This document shows, piece after piece, positions 8,611 through 16,938 of a stretch of 28,983 nucleotides of DNA. The stretch is taken from contig URMF01000044.1 of the NCBI GenBank assembly GCA_900548855.1, forward strand, positions 1 through 28,983, in the 5' to 3' direction. The position numbers and the translations under genes were made by a program. Each line of letters starts with the position of its first letter. Position 1 is the stretch's first letter. The notes under the pieces are model-generated. The model did not search any database and had not been told where the DNA came from. It saw only the letters and a list, made by a program, of their open reading frames with translations. Source of the stretch: an uncultured Eubacteriales bacterium. GTDB lineage: Bacteria > Bacillota > Clostridia > Lachnospirales > Lachnospiraceae.

Positions 8611-8658
8611 GTGTCATTTGTCACGATATAAAGAAAAACAGACAGTGACAAATGTCAC
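8611..8658. promoter_or_regulatory. Two GTGACA dyads, likely regulator binding sites
   Basis: The plus strand has GTGTCATTTGTCAC at 8611-8624 and GTGACAAATGTCAC at 8645-8658. The second is a perfect GTGACA-2-TGTCAC dyad; the first, read on the minus strand (GTGACAAATGACAC), matches it at all but one position. Their centres are 34 bases apart, about three helical turns, so bound dimers would sit on one face of the DNA. They lie just upstream of the operon promoter, pointing to autoregulation by its NarL-type regulator (inferred). Confidence 0.6.
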
Positions 8659-8703
8659 TATCTGCAAAAATCAATCACACATTTTTCTATTATCCCAGCC
8701 GCT

Positions 8704-10134
8704 TCAGGCACTGGTGTATATATCCCGCCGCAATTCCTTTACCACCATTGCCGCCGACACGAAAGCCGCCAGACCATCCGCAACCGGTCCGGCATACATA
8801 ACGCCGTCAATTCCCATAAGTAATGGAAACAGAATCACCAGAGGAAGCAGGAATATAATCTGTCTGGTCAACGCCAGGAAGCTTCCCCGTTTCGGCTTGC
8901 CAATTGCTGTAAAAAAATTAGAGGTAATGGGCTGCATAAAATTTACAAAGGTAAAGAACAAAAAGATGTGAAAATAGTTGACTGCAAACCGAAAATATTC
9001 CTCTGAACCGTCTCCAAAAATGGATATAATCTGCCGTGGGCAAAGCTGGAACATCAAAAATGCCACCACAGCCAGCACTGCACCACAGCTAATTGCCTTT
9101 AAGTAAGCTTCCCTGACACGGTTATATTTTTTCGCCCCGTAGTTAAAGCTTGCAATTGGCTGCAGACCCTGGGAAATACCAATCACAAATGACATGAACA
9201 CCATATTTACTTTCGTTATAATTCCAACACAGGCAATGGGAATGGACTCACCATACATGGATTTTGCCCCATAATATTTCAGGGATTTGTTCATAATAAT
9301 CTGTACTATCATCATTGCAATCTGGTTGCTGCAGGGTGCCATTCCCAGGGAAGCAATGCGTCTCACATTTTCTACCTGTATCCTTAAATGCTGTTTTTCT
9401 ATCCTTACAGTTTGGCAATGCGCCAAATACCAGATTGCCATGCCGCCGGAAATAAACTGTCCAATTATTGTGGCAAATGCTGCGCCAGACATTCCCCAGT
9501 CAAAGCCAAATACAAAAACTGCATCTAAAATTGTGTTGATTATGGCACCGGTAAGATTGCAGACCATGGCAATCTGCGGCCTGCCATCTGCACGAATCAG
9601 ATGCCCTCCGCCCGTTGACAAAATCAGGAATGGAAATCCTATGGATGTGATTCTGGTATATTCCATGGCATAACCCAGCACATTATCCGGTGAACCAAAA
9701 AAACGCAGCATCGGTTCTAAAAAAATCTGGGTAATCATACAGAGCACTACTCCGCAGCTAAAAAGCATAACCGCCGCATTTCCAAGATAGTAAACCGCTC
9801 TCTTTTTATCCCCGCTTCCCAAAGTAATATTAAAAGCAGATGCTCCGCCAATGCCAAATAACAGAGCGATTGCCACACATGAGGTTGACAGCGGAAAGGC
9901 AATATTCGTGGCAGCATTGCCCAATTCTCCAACCCGCTGGCCGATAAAAAACTGATCCACAATATTGTACAGTGAACCTACCAGCATAGAAATAATACTC
10001 GGTATGGCAAACCGGCAAAGCAGCTTATTAATTTTTTCTTCACCAAGAGAATTACCGGCAGCCTTCTTTTCCTTTTTCTCCGTTTCGGTTTTGCTCCCGT
10101 CAACCGGCTCCGTATTCTTTTCTGTTATATTCAT
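8704..10134 (-). CDS. MATE-family multidrug/cation exporter
   Basis: The 476-residue protein has about twelve membrane segments. The family-like start of the first helix pair is visible (FAIPSIISMLVGSLYNIVDQFFIG) and repeats in weaker form in the second half (GMAPCSNQIAMMIVQIIMNKSL), as expected for the two-bundle MATE fold. Such proteins export organic cations or drugs using Na+ or H+ gradients; the substrate here is unknown. Residues 1-35 are a hydrophilic Lys/Glu-rich extension before the first helix. The ATG at 10134 has GAGGAAAG in front of it. It is a single gene with its own promoter, divergent from paaK. Confidence 0.9.
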   Translation of the reverse strand: MNITEKNTEPVDGSKTETEKKEKKAAGNSLGEEKINKLLCRFAIPSIISMLVGSLYNIVDQFFIGQRVGELGNAATNIAFPLSTSCVAIALLFGIGGASAFNITLGSGDKKRAVYYLGNAAVMLFSCGVVLCMITQIFLEPMLRFFGSPDNVLGYAMEYTRITSIGFPFLILSTGGGHLIRADGRPQIAMVCNLTGAIINTILDAVFVFGFDWGMSGAAFATIIGQFISGGMAIWYLAHCQTVRIEKQHLRIQVENVRRIASLGMAPCSNQIAMMIVQIIMNKSLKYYGAKSMYGESIPIACVGIITKVNMVFMSFVIGISQGLQPIASFNYGAKKYNRVREAYLKAISCGAVLAVVAFLMFQLCPRQIISIFGDGSEEYFRFAVNYFHIFLFFTFVNFMQPITSNFFTAIGKPKRGSFLALTRQIIFLLPLVILFPLLMGIDGVMYAGPVADGLAAFVSAAMVVKELRRDIYTSA

Positions 10135-10169
10135 GTTACACTTTCCTCTTTCCTTCTAAGTACCAGTTC

Positions 10170-10199
10170 AGTATAACATATTTTTCTTTTTCATTCCAA
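10170..10199 (-). promoter_or_regulatory. Promoter of the MATE gene
   Basis: On the minus strand TTGGAA (10199-10194) and TATACT (10175-10170) are 18 bases apart, about 36 bases upstream of the start codon. Confidence 0.55.
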
Positions 10200-10234
10200 C
10201 CACACCAAATAGAAAAAGATGCTAATATTTTTAG

Positions 10235-10263
10235 TTGAGATAACAAACCTTAAATGCTATAAT
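10235..10263 (+). promoter_or_regulatory. Promoter of paaK
   Basis: TTGAGA (10235-10240) and a perfect TATAAT (10258-10263) are 17 bases apart, with a TG extension before the -10. The -10 box covers an upstream in-frame ATG at 10262, which therefore cannot be the translation start. Confidence 0.8.
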
Positions 10264-10297
10264 GAAAAAGCAAAAATATGGACAGAGGAGAAAAAAG

Positions 10298-11620
10298 ATG
10301 GGGAAATATTTTAATCCAGAGATTGAAACAATGCCAGTAGAAGAAATTAAGAAGCTCCAAAGTGAGCGGCTGGTAGAACAGGTAAAACATGTGTATGAAA
10401 ATGTTAAATTTTACCATGACAAAATGGATGAAGCAGGTGTTACACCTGATGATATTCACGGAATTGAGGACTTACATAAGCTTCCATTTATCAACAAGGA
10501 TGACTTACGGGACCAATATCCATATGGTCTGGTTGGTGTCCCACTTTCAGAATGTGTTCGCATTCAGTCAACCAGTGGAACGACCGGACGCAGAGTAGTT
10601 GCCTTTTATACACAGGAAGATTTAGACATCTGGGATACCTGCTGTGCCCGTGCAATTGTTGCCGCAGGCGGAACAAAGGATGATGTAGTGCATGTCAGCT
10701 ACGGCTATGGACTCTTTACCGGTGGACCTGGATTAAACGGCGGTTCTCATAAGGTTGGATGCCTCACCCTTCCGATGTCTTCCGGAAACACAGAGCGCCA
10801 GATTCAGTTTATGACAGACCTGGGCTCTACTATACTCTGTTGTACACCATCCTATGCAGCTTATCTCGGCGAAAGTATCGCTGAAAGAGGTGTAAAGGAC
10901 CAGATTAAGCTAAAAGCCGGTATTTTTGGCGCCGAAGCATGGACAGAAGAAATGCGTCATAACATTGAACAGTCTTTAGGTATCAAGGCTTACGATATTT
11001 ATGGTTTAACAGAGATTACCGGTCCTGGTGTATCCTTTGAGTGTGAAGAACAGAGAGGTATGCACATTAACGAGGACCATTTTATTGCGGAAATCATCAA
11101 TCCAAAAACAGGAGAAGTCTTACCGGAGGGTGAGAAGGGGGAATTGGTATTCTCCTGCATTACCAAGAAAGGATTTCCACTTCTTCGCTACCGTACCCGT
11201 GATATCTGTGTTCTGTCCCGGGAAAAATGTTCCTGCGGACGCACCCATATCCGCATGAGCAAACCGCTCGGACGCAGTGATGATATGATGGTTGTAAAGG
11301 GCGTAAATGTATTCCCTTCCCAAATTGAGACTGTTTTGTTAAACAAGGGATATGAAGCAAATTATCAGTTGACCGTTGACCGTGTTGGCAACAACGACAC
11401 CATTGCCTGTGATATCGAATGGCTGCCAGACAATCCACCGGCAGACGATACAGATAAGAGCGCCAGAGAAAAGAAGCTTGTATCTGGATTAAAGTCCATG
11501 CTGGGTATTGTTGTAGAAGTCCATCTGGTGGCGCCTAAAACCATTCCTAGAAGCGAGGGTAAGGCGGTCCGGGTTATTGATAAACGAGCCCTGTTTGAAG
11601 AGAGCCAGTTTACAAAATAG
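10298..11620 (+). CDS. paaK: Phenylacetate-CoA ligase-type adenylating enzyme
   Basis: The enzyme should activate an aryl acetate such as phenylacetate with ATP and CoA to give the CoA thioester. The 440-residue protein has the adenylate-forming motifs STSGTTG (91-97), YDIYGLTEITGPG (232-244) and YRTRD (298-302), the hinge region followed by KGVNVFP (334-340), and a late GKAVRV lysine. CSC at 311-313, near His317, is a metal-site-like feature of this family. I choose the ATG at 10298 because AGAGGAG stands seven bases upstream and the promoter -10 box covers the earlier ATG at 10262. In gut clostridia this family often accompanies indolepyruvate oxidoreductase in aromatic amino acid fermentation, but no such gene is adjacent here. 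It is transcribed alone. Confidence 0.92.
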   Translation: MGKYFNPEIETMPVEEIKKLQSERLVEQVKHVYENVKFYHDKMDEAGVTPDDIHGIEDLHKLPFINKDDLRDQYPYGLVGVPLSECVRIQSTSGTTGRRVVAFYTQEDLDIWDTCCARAIVAAGGTKDDVVHVSYGYGLFTGGPGLNGGSHKVGCLTLPMSSGNTERQIQFMTDLGSTILCCTPSYAAYLGESIAERGVKDQIKLKAGIFGAEAWTEEMRHNIEQSLGIKAYDIYGLTEITGPGVSFECEEQRGMHINEDHFIAEIINPKTGEVLPEGEKGELVFSCITKKGFPLLRYRTRDICVLSREKCSCGRTHIRMSKPLGRSDDMMVVKGVNVFPSQIETVLLNKGYEANYQLTVDRVGNNDTIACDIEWLPDNPPADDTDKSAREKKLVSGLKSMLGIVVEVHLVAPKTIPRSEGKAVRVIDKRALFEESQFTK

Positions 11621-11649
11621 AAAAATCCTGAAATCAATCTAATAAACAA

Positions 11650-11710
11650 CACCCCGCCGGAAAAATCAATACGTTACCAGTTTTGATTTTTCCGGCGGGG
11701 TGCTCTTTTT
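11650..11710. terminator. Very strong rho-independent terminator after paaK
   Basis: A perfect 20-bp GC-rich stem pairs 11650-11669 with 11683-11702 around a 13-base loop, followed by CTCTTTTT on the plus strand. On the minus strand the tail is TTGTTTATT, so it may also end the S41 protease transcript. Confidence 0.95.
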
Positions 11711-11727
11711 CCCCAAATATCTGAATT

Positions 11728-13368
11728 TTACCTCCCAAGATATTCCATAGCATACCAAAGCACATAATCTTCGCCGTCATCAAACATCATTTTTACTGCC
11801 TTTTCATCAAATGGAATCTGTATATCCAGAGGAACCGTCGATTCCCTGTTATAATCTGTATCCACAAATACCGTACCGTCCTCCTTAAGCAGCAACACCG
11901 CAGAATAGGATAAATATCCATAATCAAACTGAACACTGCTGATTCCCTGGGCAGAACAATTAGAATGGGTTAATCCCATTACTGTTACATTTGGAAATGC
12001 ACTGGCAAGCTGGGTAAAATGGTCCCCTGCACTGACTGTTTGTGCATTTACCAGAATAATGATGTTTCCATGTGACCACAGGGCTTCTCCCTGATAGGTT
12101 TCACATTCTCCCACCTCCCAGGTGCCCGGTTTGGCACCCTTCTTGTATTGTAAGCTCTCCACGTCAAACACTCCGTCGCAGGCATATACATGCTCTCCCT
12201 CCGGCGCAATCAGCTTTATAATATGCTCCACATAAGAACCGGAGCCCCCACCATTGCTCCGCAAATCAAAAATAAGATTTGTAACCCCTGCTTCCTTTAG
12301 CGCAAGCAGCTTTTCGCGAATCTCTTTCTCCATCTCGCTAAAATTTTCCTTTGCATCATAGCTCATGAACCGCATACGCATCAATGCTGTCTTATCATCT
12401 ATATTTTCCCATTCAAGATTGGAAATTTCCACACCCTTATTCAGTATTTCCATACTTTCTTTCCACCGGTCTGCGTAAGCCCCAAGCCTGTCTGCCATAA
12501 TGGTCTGCTCCACTCCACTGTCATCCACATAGCAAATGGTAACACGTTCCCCACCTGCTCCGGCAACGGCAAGGGTACTGTAAAATGCTTCATTTTCCTT
12601 ACTTGCATAATTTTGAAGCTTTGCGGCAGTTTCCTTTGACTGTGCAGCTGCCTTCTCAATTGGCATTCCGTCCCAGGCGGTAATTACCGTTCCGTTATGA
12701 ATTCCCGCCTTCGCAATGGCGCTGTCTTCCTCCACATTCACTGCCACCGTCTGCCCATTTGTAAGGGTCATCAGAGATAATCCATAATCATTCCCACAAA
12801 TCTGCTCGGATGCCTGTTTTTCCACATTCTCATTATTGGGACTATATGCCACATGTCCGTCATGAAACTCCATGGCAAAGGCATTCCACGCCAAGCAGTC
12901 TGCAATCTCATCATGGTTTTTATTTGCCTCTTCAAACTGTGGCAGATACCTTTCATAGAGTGCATCCCAGTCGATTCCTTTATGTTCTGTCAACGCATAG
13001 TGAGTCTTCATTTCTAGAAAGCCATTTTTAAAATCCTGCACATAATCCGGTGCCCGGTAGCCTTTATATACATTGCAGATAACAACCGAAAGCAGAAGCG
13101 CTGCCCCGCAAATACCACATGCCGTTTTTCTGATTTTTACGGAATCCTTTATATAACCTGAAAGCAGCACTGCTGTTCCAAGATATGCCGGAAGCATGGA
13201 TTTTTCAAACCCCGAGCCTGCAATTACGAAAAGGCATACGATTAGAGGGACTGCATAACAAAGTCTCCATTTCGGGCTCAGTGCTTTTGCGGCATAGCCG
13301 CCAAGCAGATAGAGCCCAACCACAAGTAAAAGCTCTAATAGTATAAATGCCAAATCCTTGTATAGCAT
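11728..13368 (-). CDS. Membrane-bound S41-family peptidase (tail-specific protease type)
   Basis: The 546-residue protein begins with about four membrane segments (residues 5-100), followed by an outside portion. HDGH at 169-172, a PDZ-like stretch at about 195-240 and the S41 core can be seen: DLRSNGGGSGSYV from 368, and NAQTVSAGDHF from 441 with nucleophile candidate Ser446. The last part holds the usual S41 strand ending in PLDIQIPF. S41 enzymes cut proteins or peptides outside the membrane. The ATG is preceded by GGGAGG and lies 11 bases after the upstream permease stop. As the last gene of an ABC transporter operon, it may degrade the same peptide that the transporter removes; this is inferred from context only. 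Confidence 0.88.
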   Translation of the reverse strand: MLYKDLAFILLELLLVVGLYLLGGYAAKALSPKWRLCYAVPLIVCLFVIAGSGFEKSMLPAYLGTAVLLSGYIKDSVKIRKTACGICGAALLLSVVICNVYKGYRAPDYVQDFKNGFLEMKTHYALTEHKGIDWDALYERYLPQFEEANKNHDEIADCLAWNAFAMEFHDGHVAYSPNNENVEKQASEQICGNDYGLSLMTLTNGQTVAVNVEEDSAIAKAGIHNGTVITAWDGMPIEKAAAQSKETAAKLQNYASKENEAFYSTLAVAGAGGERVTICYVDDSGVEQTIMADRLGAYADRWKESMEILNKGVEISNLEWENIDDKTALMRMRFMSYDAKENFSEMEKEIREKLLALKEAGVTNLIFDLRSNGGGSGSYVEHIIKLIAPEGEHVYACDGVFDVESLQYKKGAKPGTWEVGECETYQGEALWSHGNIIILVNAQTVSAGDHFTQLASAFPNVTVMGLTHSNCSAQGISSVQFDYGYLSYSAVLLLKEDGTVFVDTDYNRESTVPLDIQIPFDEKAVKMMFDDGEDYVLWYAMEYLGR

Positions 13369-13379
13369 AGCGCACCTCC

Positions 13380-14159
13380 CTAATTCAAATCATCCTTTTC
13401 AAAATACAGATATCCAAGTATTAAAAACAGCCCCCCAATCAGAACCGAAGCCAGAACCGTGCCTGCCACATCTCCTGTCGAAAGTGCCGCATCATATACC
13501 ATAATCTCCTTTTCCCCCACCAGTGTATAAGTACTCCAAGATGTAAAATCAAATAGCATCTGTAAATTTCCGATTCCCAGAAAAGTTAAATCCCCTGTCT
13601 TAAACAGCTCCATCCATGCACTTCCTGCCATGGGAACAACAAATCCCAATGCCATTACAGCATAGGAATTTTTTACAATATAGCTTATAAATACAAATTC
13701 GCAAACCAGCCTTAAAACCGGCAAAACAGACAATATATAGCGAAGGAATACCTCCCAGGCACTCAGCTCATCTCCCCATCCATTCATTATGCAGGCAGCG
13801 GCAATTGGCACTATATTTAATATTATGGTTCCGGCTGTTCCAATCAACAGACTTAACACTGCCCTGCCAAAATACAGCTCCTTTCGCAGATGCCCGCTCA
13901 TCAGTTCATAATTAACCGTCTTGTCTATAAAGTCCTCTCCACAGATGCTCCCGGTAAGCATCAGTGCAAACATAAGAGCAACAGACATTATATACCCTCC
14001 ATTTCCAGCCACATAGCTTCCGGCGGTAACTGTCTTAGAAGAAAATCCTATTTCTCCCAGCAATGTTGTACACTGCATAAATACCAGACCCACAAATACC
14101 ACATAATTTAATTTATTTCTTTTCAGCTGGTAAAGCTGTGCTTTCATAATCTGTCCCAT
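13380..14159 (-). CDS. ABC-2-type transporter permease, second paralogue
   Basis: The 259-residue protein has six likely membrane segments and the size of LanE/LanG-type immunity permeases. It shares with the upstream gene a distinctive loop: here SICGEDFIDKTVNYELMSGH followed by LYFGR, there RICGWDAGDKTMNYEVLAGH followed by VYFGR. The two genes are therefore ancient duplicates that probably form a heterodimeric channel with the ATPase encoded two genes upstream. GGAAGG stands in front of the ATG. It lies between the first permease (34-base gap) and the S41 protease (11-base gap). Confidence 0.85.
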   Translation of the reverse strand: MGQIMKAQLYQLKRNKLNYVVFVGLVFMQCTTLLGEIGFSSKTVTAGSYVAGNGGYIMSVALMFALMLTGSICGEDFIDKTVNYELMSGHLRKELYFGRAVLSLLIGTAGTIILNIVPIAAACIMNGWGDELSAWEVFLRYILSVLPVLRLVCEFVFISYIVKNSYAVMALGFVVPMAGSAWMELFKTGDLTFLGIGNLQMLFDFTSWSTYTLVGEKEIMVYDAALSTGDVAGTVLASVLIGGLFLILGYLYFEKDDLN

Positions 14160-14193
14160 ACCGCACCTTCCTTTGCTATTTTGTATTAATCTG

Positions 14194-14976
14194 TCAATTC
14201 ATATCCTGCTTTTTAAACACCGCATATCCGACAGCCAGACATGCACCTCCTGCCAGCAGAGATACCAGAATGGTACCCAGCACCAAAGATGCATCCATTC
14301 CCGTCATATATACCAGAATATCCTCTCCACCTATATATTCAATCTTATAATTACCAAAACCAATTACCTCTCTCATATTTGTAATCACCAGTTGTACCGT
14401 TAGAGCCGTATCCGCAAGCCCTTCATAAACCATAATTCCAACCATCGATACCGCAAAAAATGACCAGCCAATCAGCATTGCCTTATAGCAATCCCTTAGT
14501 AAGAAAGCCAGCATTGCAAACTCGCAAATCAGGCGAAGCATCGGGAACAGGAAAAGCACACATCGAACTGCCGCAGCACCCAGATTCATATTATTTCCCC
14601 ATCCATTTATCACAGTAATCCCTAAAACCGGAAGCACAAGCATTGCAATACCGCTGCCCAGCCCCCAGATTACACTCATAATCACTCTGCCAAAATAAAC
14701 CTCCGCTCTGGAATGTCCTGCCAGGACTTCATAATTCATCGTTTTATCACCGGCATCCCAGCCACAGATTCTGGAAACCAGTATCACCAGCACCATTCCT
14801 AAACAGATTGGAAGCACTGACCCCAGCTGTGCCATAAAAAAACTGCCTGTCAGCTCACTTATATCAAAATCCATTAAAAGAGTCCCCGTGGGCAGTAACA
14901 ATCCAGCCAGCAATACCAAAATGACAAGATTATCACCTCTTATTTGATAATTTTGTGCCTTTATTATATTCCACAT
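14194..14976 (-). CDS. ABC-2-type transporter permease, first paralogue
   Basis: The ATG at 14976 (MWNIIKAQNYQIRGDN) is preferred over a GTG at 14985, because AGGTGAG fits the ATG. The start lies inside the last 44 bases of the ATPase gene, so translation is probably coupled. The 260-residue product has six predicted membrane segments. It carries the conserved loop RICGWDAGDKTMNYEVLAGH shared with the downstream permease. The size, pairing and neighbouring two-component system resemble lantibiotic-immunity or bacitracin-type exporters, but no lantibiotic genes are in the window and the substrate is unknown. Confidence 0.85.
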   Translation of the reverse strand: MWNIIKAQNYQIRGDNLVILVLLAGLLLPTGTLLMDFDISELTGSFFMAQLGSVLPICLGMVLVILVSRICGWDAGDKTMNYEVLAGHSRAEVYFGRVIMSVIWGLGSGIAMLVLPVLGITVINGWGNNMNLGAAAVRCVLFLFPMLRLICEFAMLAFLLRDCYKAMLIGWSFFAVSMVGIMVYEGLADTALTVQLVITNMREVIGFGNYKIEYIGGEDILVYMTGMDASLVLGTILVSLLAGGACLAVGYAVFKKQDMN

Positions 14977-15889
14977 TCTGCTCACCTACCATATCCATAT
15001 AATACTGCTCCAAGTTCGCCTCTCTCATGCCAAGGGAAAGCGGAATCACGCCTCCCTCATATAACGCCTTGGAAATCTCCCTGATACCCTCTAAATGCTC
15101 ATAAAGGCGGATACTTCCGTCCTCTTCTACATCATATTCTGTCACACCAAGACGGTCCTGCAATATCGCTAACGCCATGGCATCATTATCCGTGTGGATG
15201 TGATAATGCTCCCTGCAAAGTTTTTTCAGCGCATTTGCAGATACAGACTGAACCAGCTCTCCATGGTGAATGAAGATATAATCCGTACACAGCAGGGATA
15301 ACTCACTCAAAATATGGGAGGAAATAACAATTGTGATATGCTCCTCCCTGTTCAGTTTTAATAACAGCTCCCGGATTTCCACAATCCCTTCCGGGTCTAA
15401 TCCATTCACCGGCTCATCTAATACCATAATCTCCGGCTTTGTAAGCAGTGCATTGGCAATTCCCAGACGCTGGCGCATACCGAGGGAAAAATTCTTTACA
15501 TATTTCTTACCGGTATCCGCAAGTCCCACAATTTCTAACACCTCATCTACACGGTGTTTATCCGGAATCCCCTTTTGCAATCTCTGCTTTTCCAGATTCT
15601 CCTTCGCAGACATTTTCTCCTTGGCATAAGGGGTCTCAATCATAAAGCTCATACGACTTCTTGCCTTTGCCAGACCTTTTTCTGTATTTTCACCATAGAT
15701 AGAAATGCTGCCGTTTGTCGGAATCACCAGTCCACCTAACATTTTCATAATCGTTGTCTTACCGGCACCGTTTGGACCTATGAAACCGCATATCATTCCC
15801 TCCCTAATCTGAAAGGAGGCTCCTTTCACAGCCTTTTGCTTCATATACTGTTTTTCTAATTCCTTTACATCAATTAAAACCTTTGGCAT
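14933..15889 (-). CDS. ABC transporter ATP-binding protein (BcrA/LanF-like)
   Basis: The 318-residue ATPase has Walker A GPNGAGKTT (38-46), signature FSLGMRQ (134-140), Walker B IMVLDEP (154-160) and H-loop His192. About 100 residues follow the nucleotide-binding domain (from about 215), as in BcrA/LanF-type exporters. It should power the two permeases encoded immediately downstream. The ATG at 15889 follows GGAGGATAAG. A gap of 130 bases separates it from the upstream kinase gene, and this gap holds a repeated A/T motif that may be the binding site of the co-encoded OmpR-type regulator. Confidence 0.93.
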   Translation of the reverse strand: MPKVLIDVKELEKQYMKQKAVKGASFQIREGMICGFIGPNGAGKTTIMKMLGGLVIPTNGSISIYGENTEKGLAKARSRMSFMIETPYAKEKMSAKENLEKQRLQKGIPDKHRVDEVLEIVGLADTGKKYVKNFSLGMRQRLGIANALLTKPEIMVLDEPVNGLDPEGIVEIRELLLKLNREEHITIVISSHILSELSLLCTDYIFIHHGELVQSVSANALKKLCREHYHIHTDNDAMALAILQDRLGVTEYDVEEDGSIRLYEHLEGIREISKALYEGGVIPLSLGMREANLEQYYMDMVGEQNVEYNKGTKLSNKR

Positions 15890-15970
15890 CTTATCCTCCT
15901 TTTATATAAATCAATTCAGTAACTGCGAAATTCAAATATCTGATATCTATAATAAAAAAGAAATTTAAAG

Positions 15971-16001
15971 AATTTCTTAAATCTTGAAAAATTCCTTAAA
16001 T
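15971..16001 (-). promoter_or_regulatory. Direct repeats upstream of the ABC operon
   Basis: On the minus strand ATTTAAGGAATT (16001-15990) and ATTTAAGAAATT (15982-15971) differ at one base and are 19 bases apart. A third partial copy, CTTTAAATTT, follows. They precede a possible -10 (TATTAT/TATAGAT, about 15945-15955). Tandem sites of this sort are typical for OmpR-family regulators, and the gene for one is upstream; the assignment is inferred. Confidence 0.4.
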
Positions 16002-16019
16002 TTCCTAATTAGCCGTATT

Positions 16020-16937
16020 TTATCCCTTTATGTGACATTCCATTCCAACCGTTAATTCATCCGTTTCCTTCTTTGCAAAAACCTCTATCTCCTGCCTGTC
16101 AGCCAAAAGCTTTACGATATAGAGCCCCAGCCCTGCCCCGGAACCCTGCCTTGCCCGATTTCCCCGGTAGGTACGCTCAAACAAATGGTCCACATCCGGA
16201 TTTGTACCCGGCTGCAGTCTGTTTGAAAATGCAATCCGGCACACCACTTTTTCATGGACTTCCACAATCTCCATGGACAGACGAAAGGAACCCTCCGCAT
16301 ATTTTATCACATTACTCAGCAAGTTACTAAGCATCCGTGAAAACATCTGCTCATTCACAGACACTATGACGCTTTTTTCCGGAAGCTGGATATCCGGCAC
16401 AAGATGGTGCGCCCGGATTACCGCCTCATGGTCCACAATAAACTGCTCCAGCAGTCTGGTAACGTCCACATCGGAAAGTACCACCGGTATACTCTCACTT
16501 TCAAGCACGGACAGTTCAAAAAATTCATTCACCATATTTTTTAAGGTTTCCGTCTTATCCTGACAAATAGACAGATAACCCTTTTCTGTTTCACTCATGG
16601 CACCATCCCGATCCATCATCTGCAGATTTCCCTTTATCACCGTAAGCGGTGTGCGCAAATCATGGGCTATATCGGAAACAGACTGCTTCAGCCTTTCTTC
16701 TGTCTGTTCTGCCTGAAGCTTTAACTGCTTCTGATAATCCAGATTACGGTTCATTTCCGCAGCCAGCTCCGTTAAATCCCTGTCAAATAAAGACACCCGG
16801 AGCTGACGGTTATATGTTTTCTCTCTCGTTAAAAGGAGCTCCCTTCGGAAGCTTTTCATTTCCCTCTTTACGAAAAAAATGTATAGCAGCAACATGGCAC
16901 AAAGCAAAAGCAGTATCACGCTAATAACCATCCACAT
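16020..16937 (-). CDS. Sensor histidine kinase, single N-terminal membrane segment
   Basis: The 305-residue kinase has one membrane helix (residues 3-23), a charged linker, the H-box with His92 in SDIAHDLRTPLT, and the N-box with Asn209 in LLSNVIKYA. The late GSGAGLGLYIVK motif is at about 265-276. The usual D-x-G-x-G box is not recognisable; the sequence there reads IAFSNRLQPGTNPD, so nucleotide binding may be unusual. With almost no outside domain, the kinase probably reads the state of its membrane partner, as BceS-type kinases do with their ABC transporters. The ATG starts one base after the regulator stop codon. It lies between the regulator and the ABC genes. Confidence 0.9.
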   Translation of the reverse strand: MWMVISVILLLLCAMLLLYIFFVKREMKSFRRELLLTREKTYNRQLRVSLFDRDLTELAAEMNRNLDYQKQLKLQAEQTEERLKQSVSDIAHDLRTPLTVIKGNLQMMDRDGAMSETEKGYLSICQDKTETLKNMVNEFFELSVLESESIPVVLSDVDVTRLLEQFIVDHEAVIRAHHLVPDIQLPEKSVIVSVNEQMFSRMLSNLLSNVIKYAEGSFRLSMEIVEVHEKVVCRIAFSNRLQPGTNPDVDHLFERTYRGNRARQGSGAGLGLYIVKLLADRQEIEVFAKKETDELTVGMECHIKG

Positions 16938-16938
16938 T

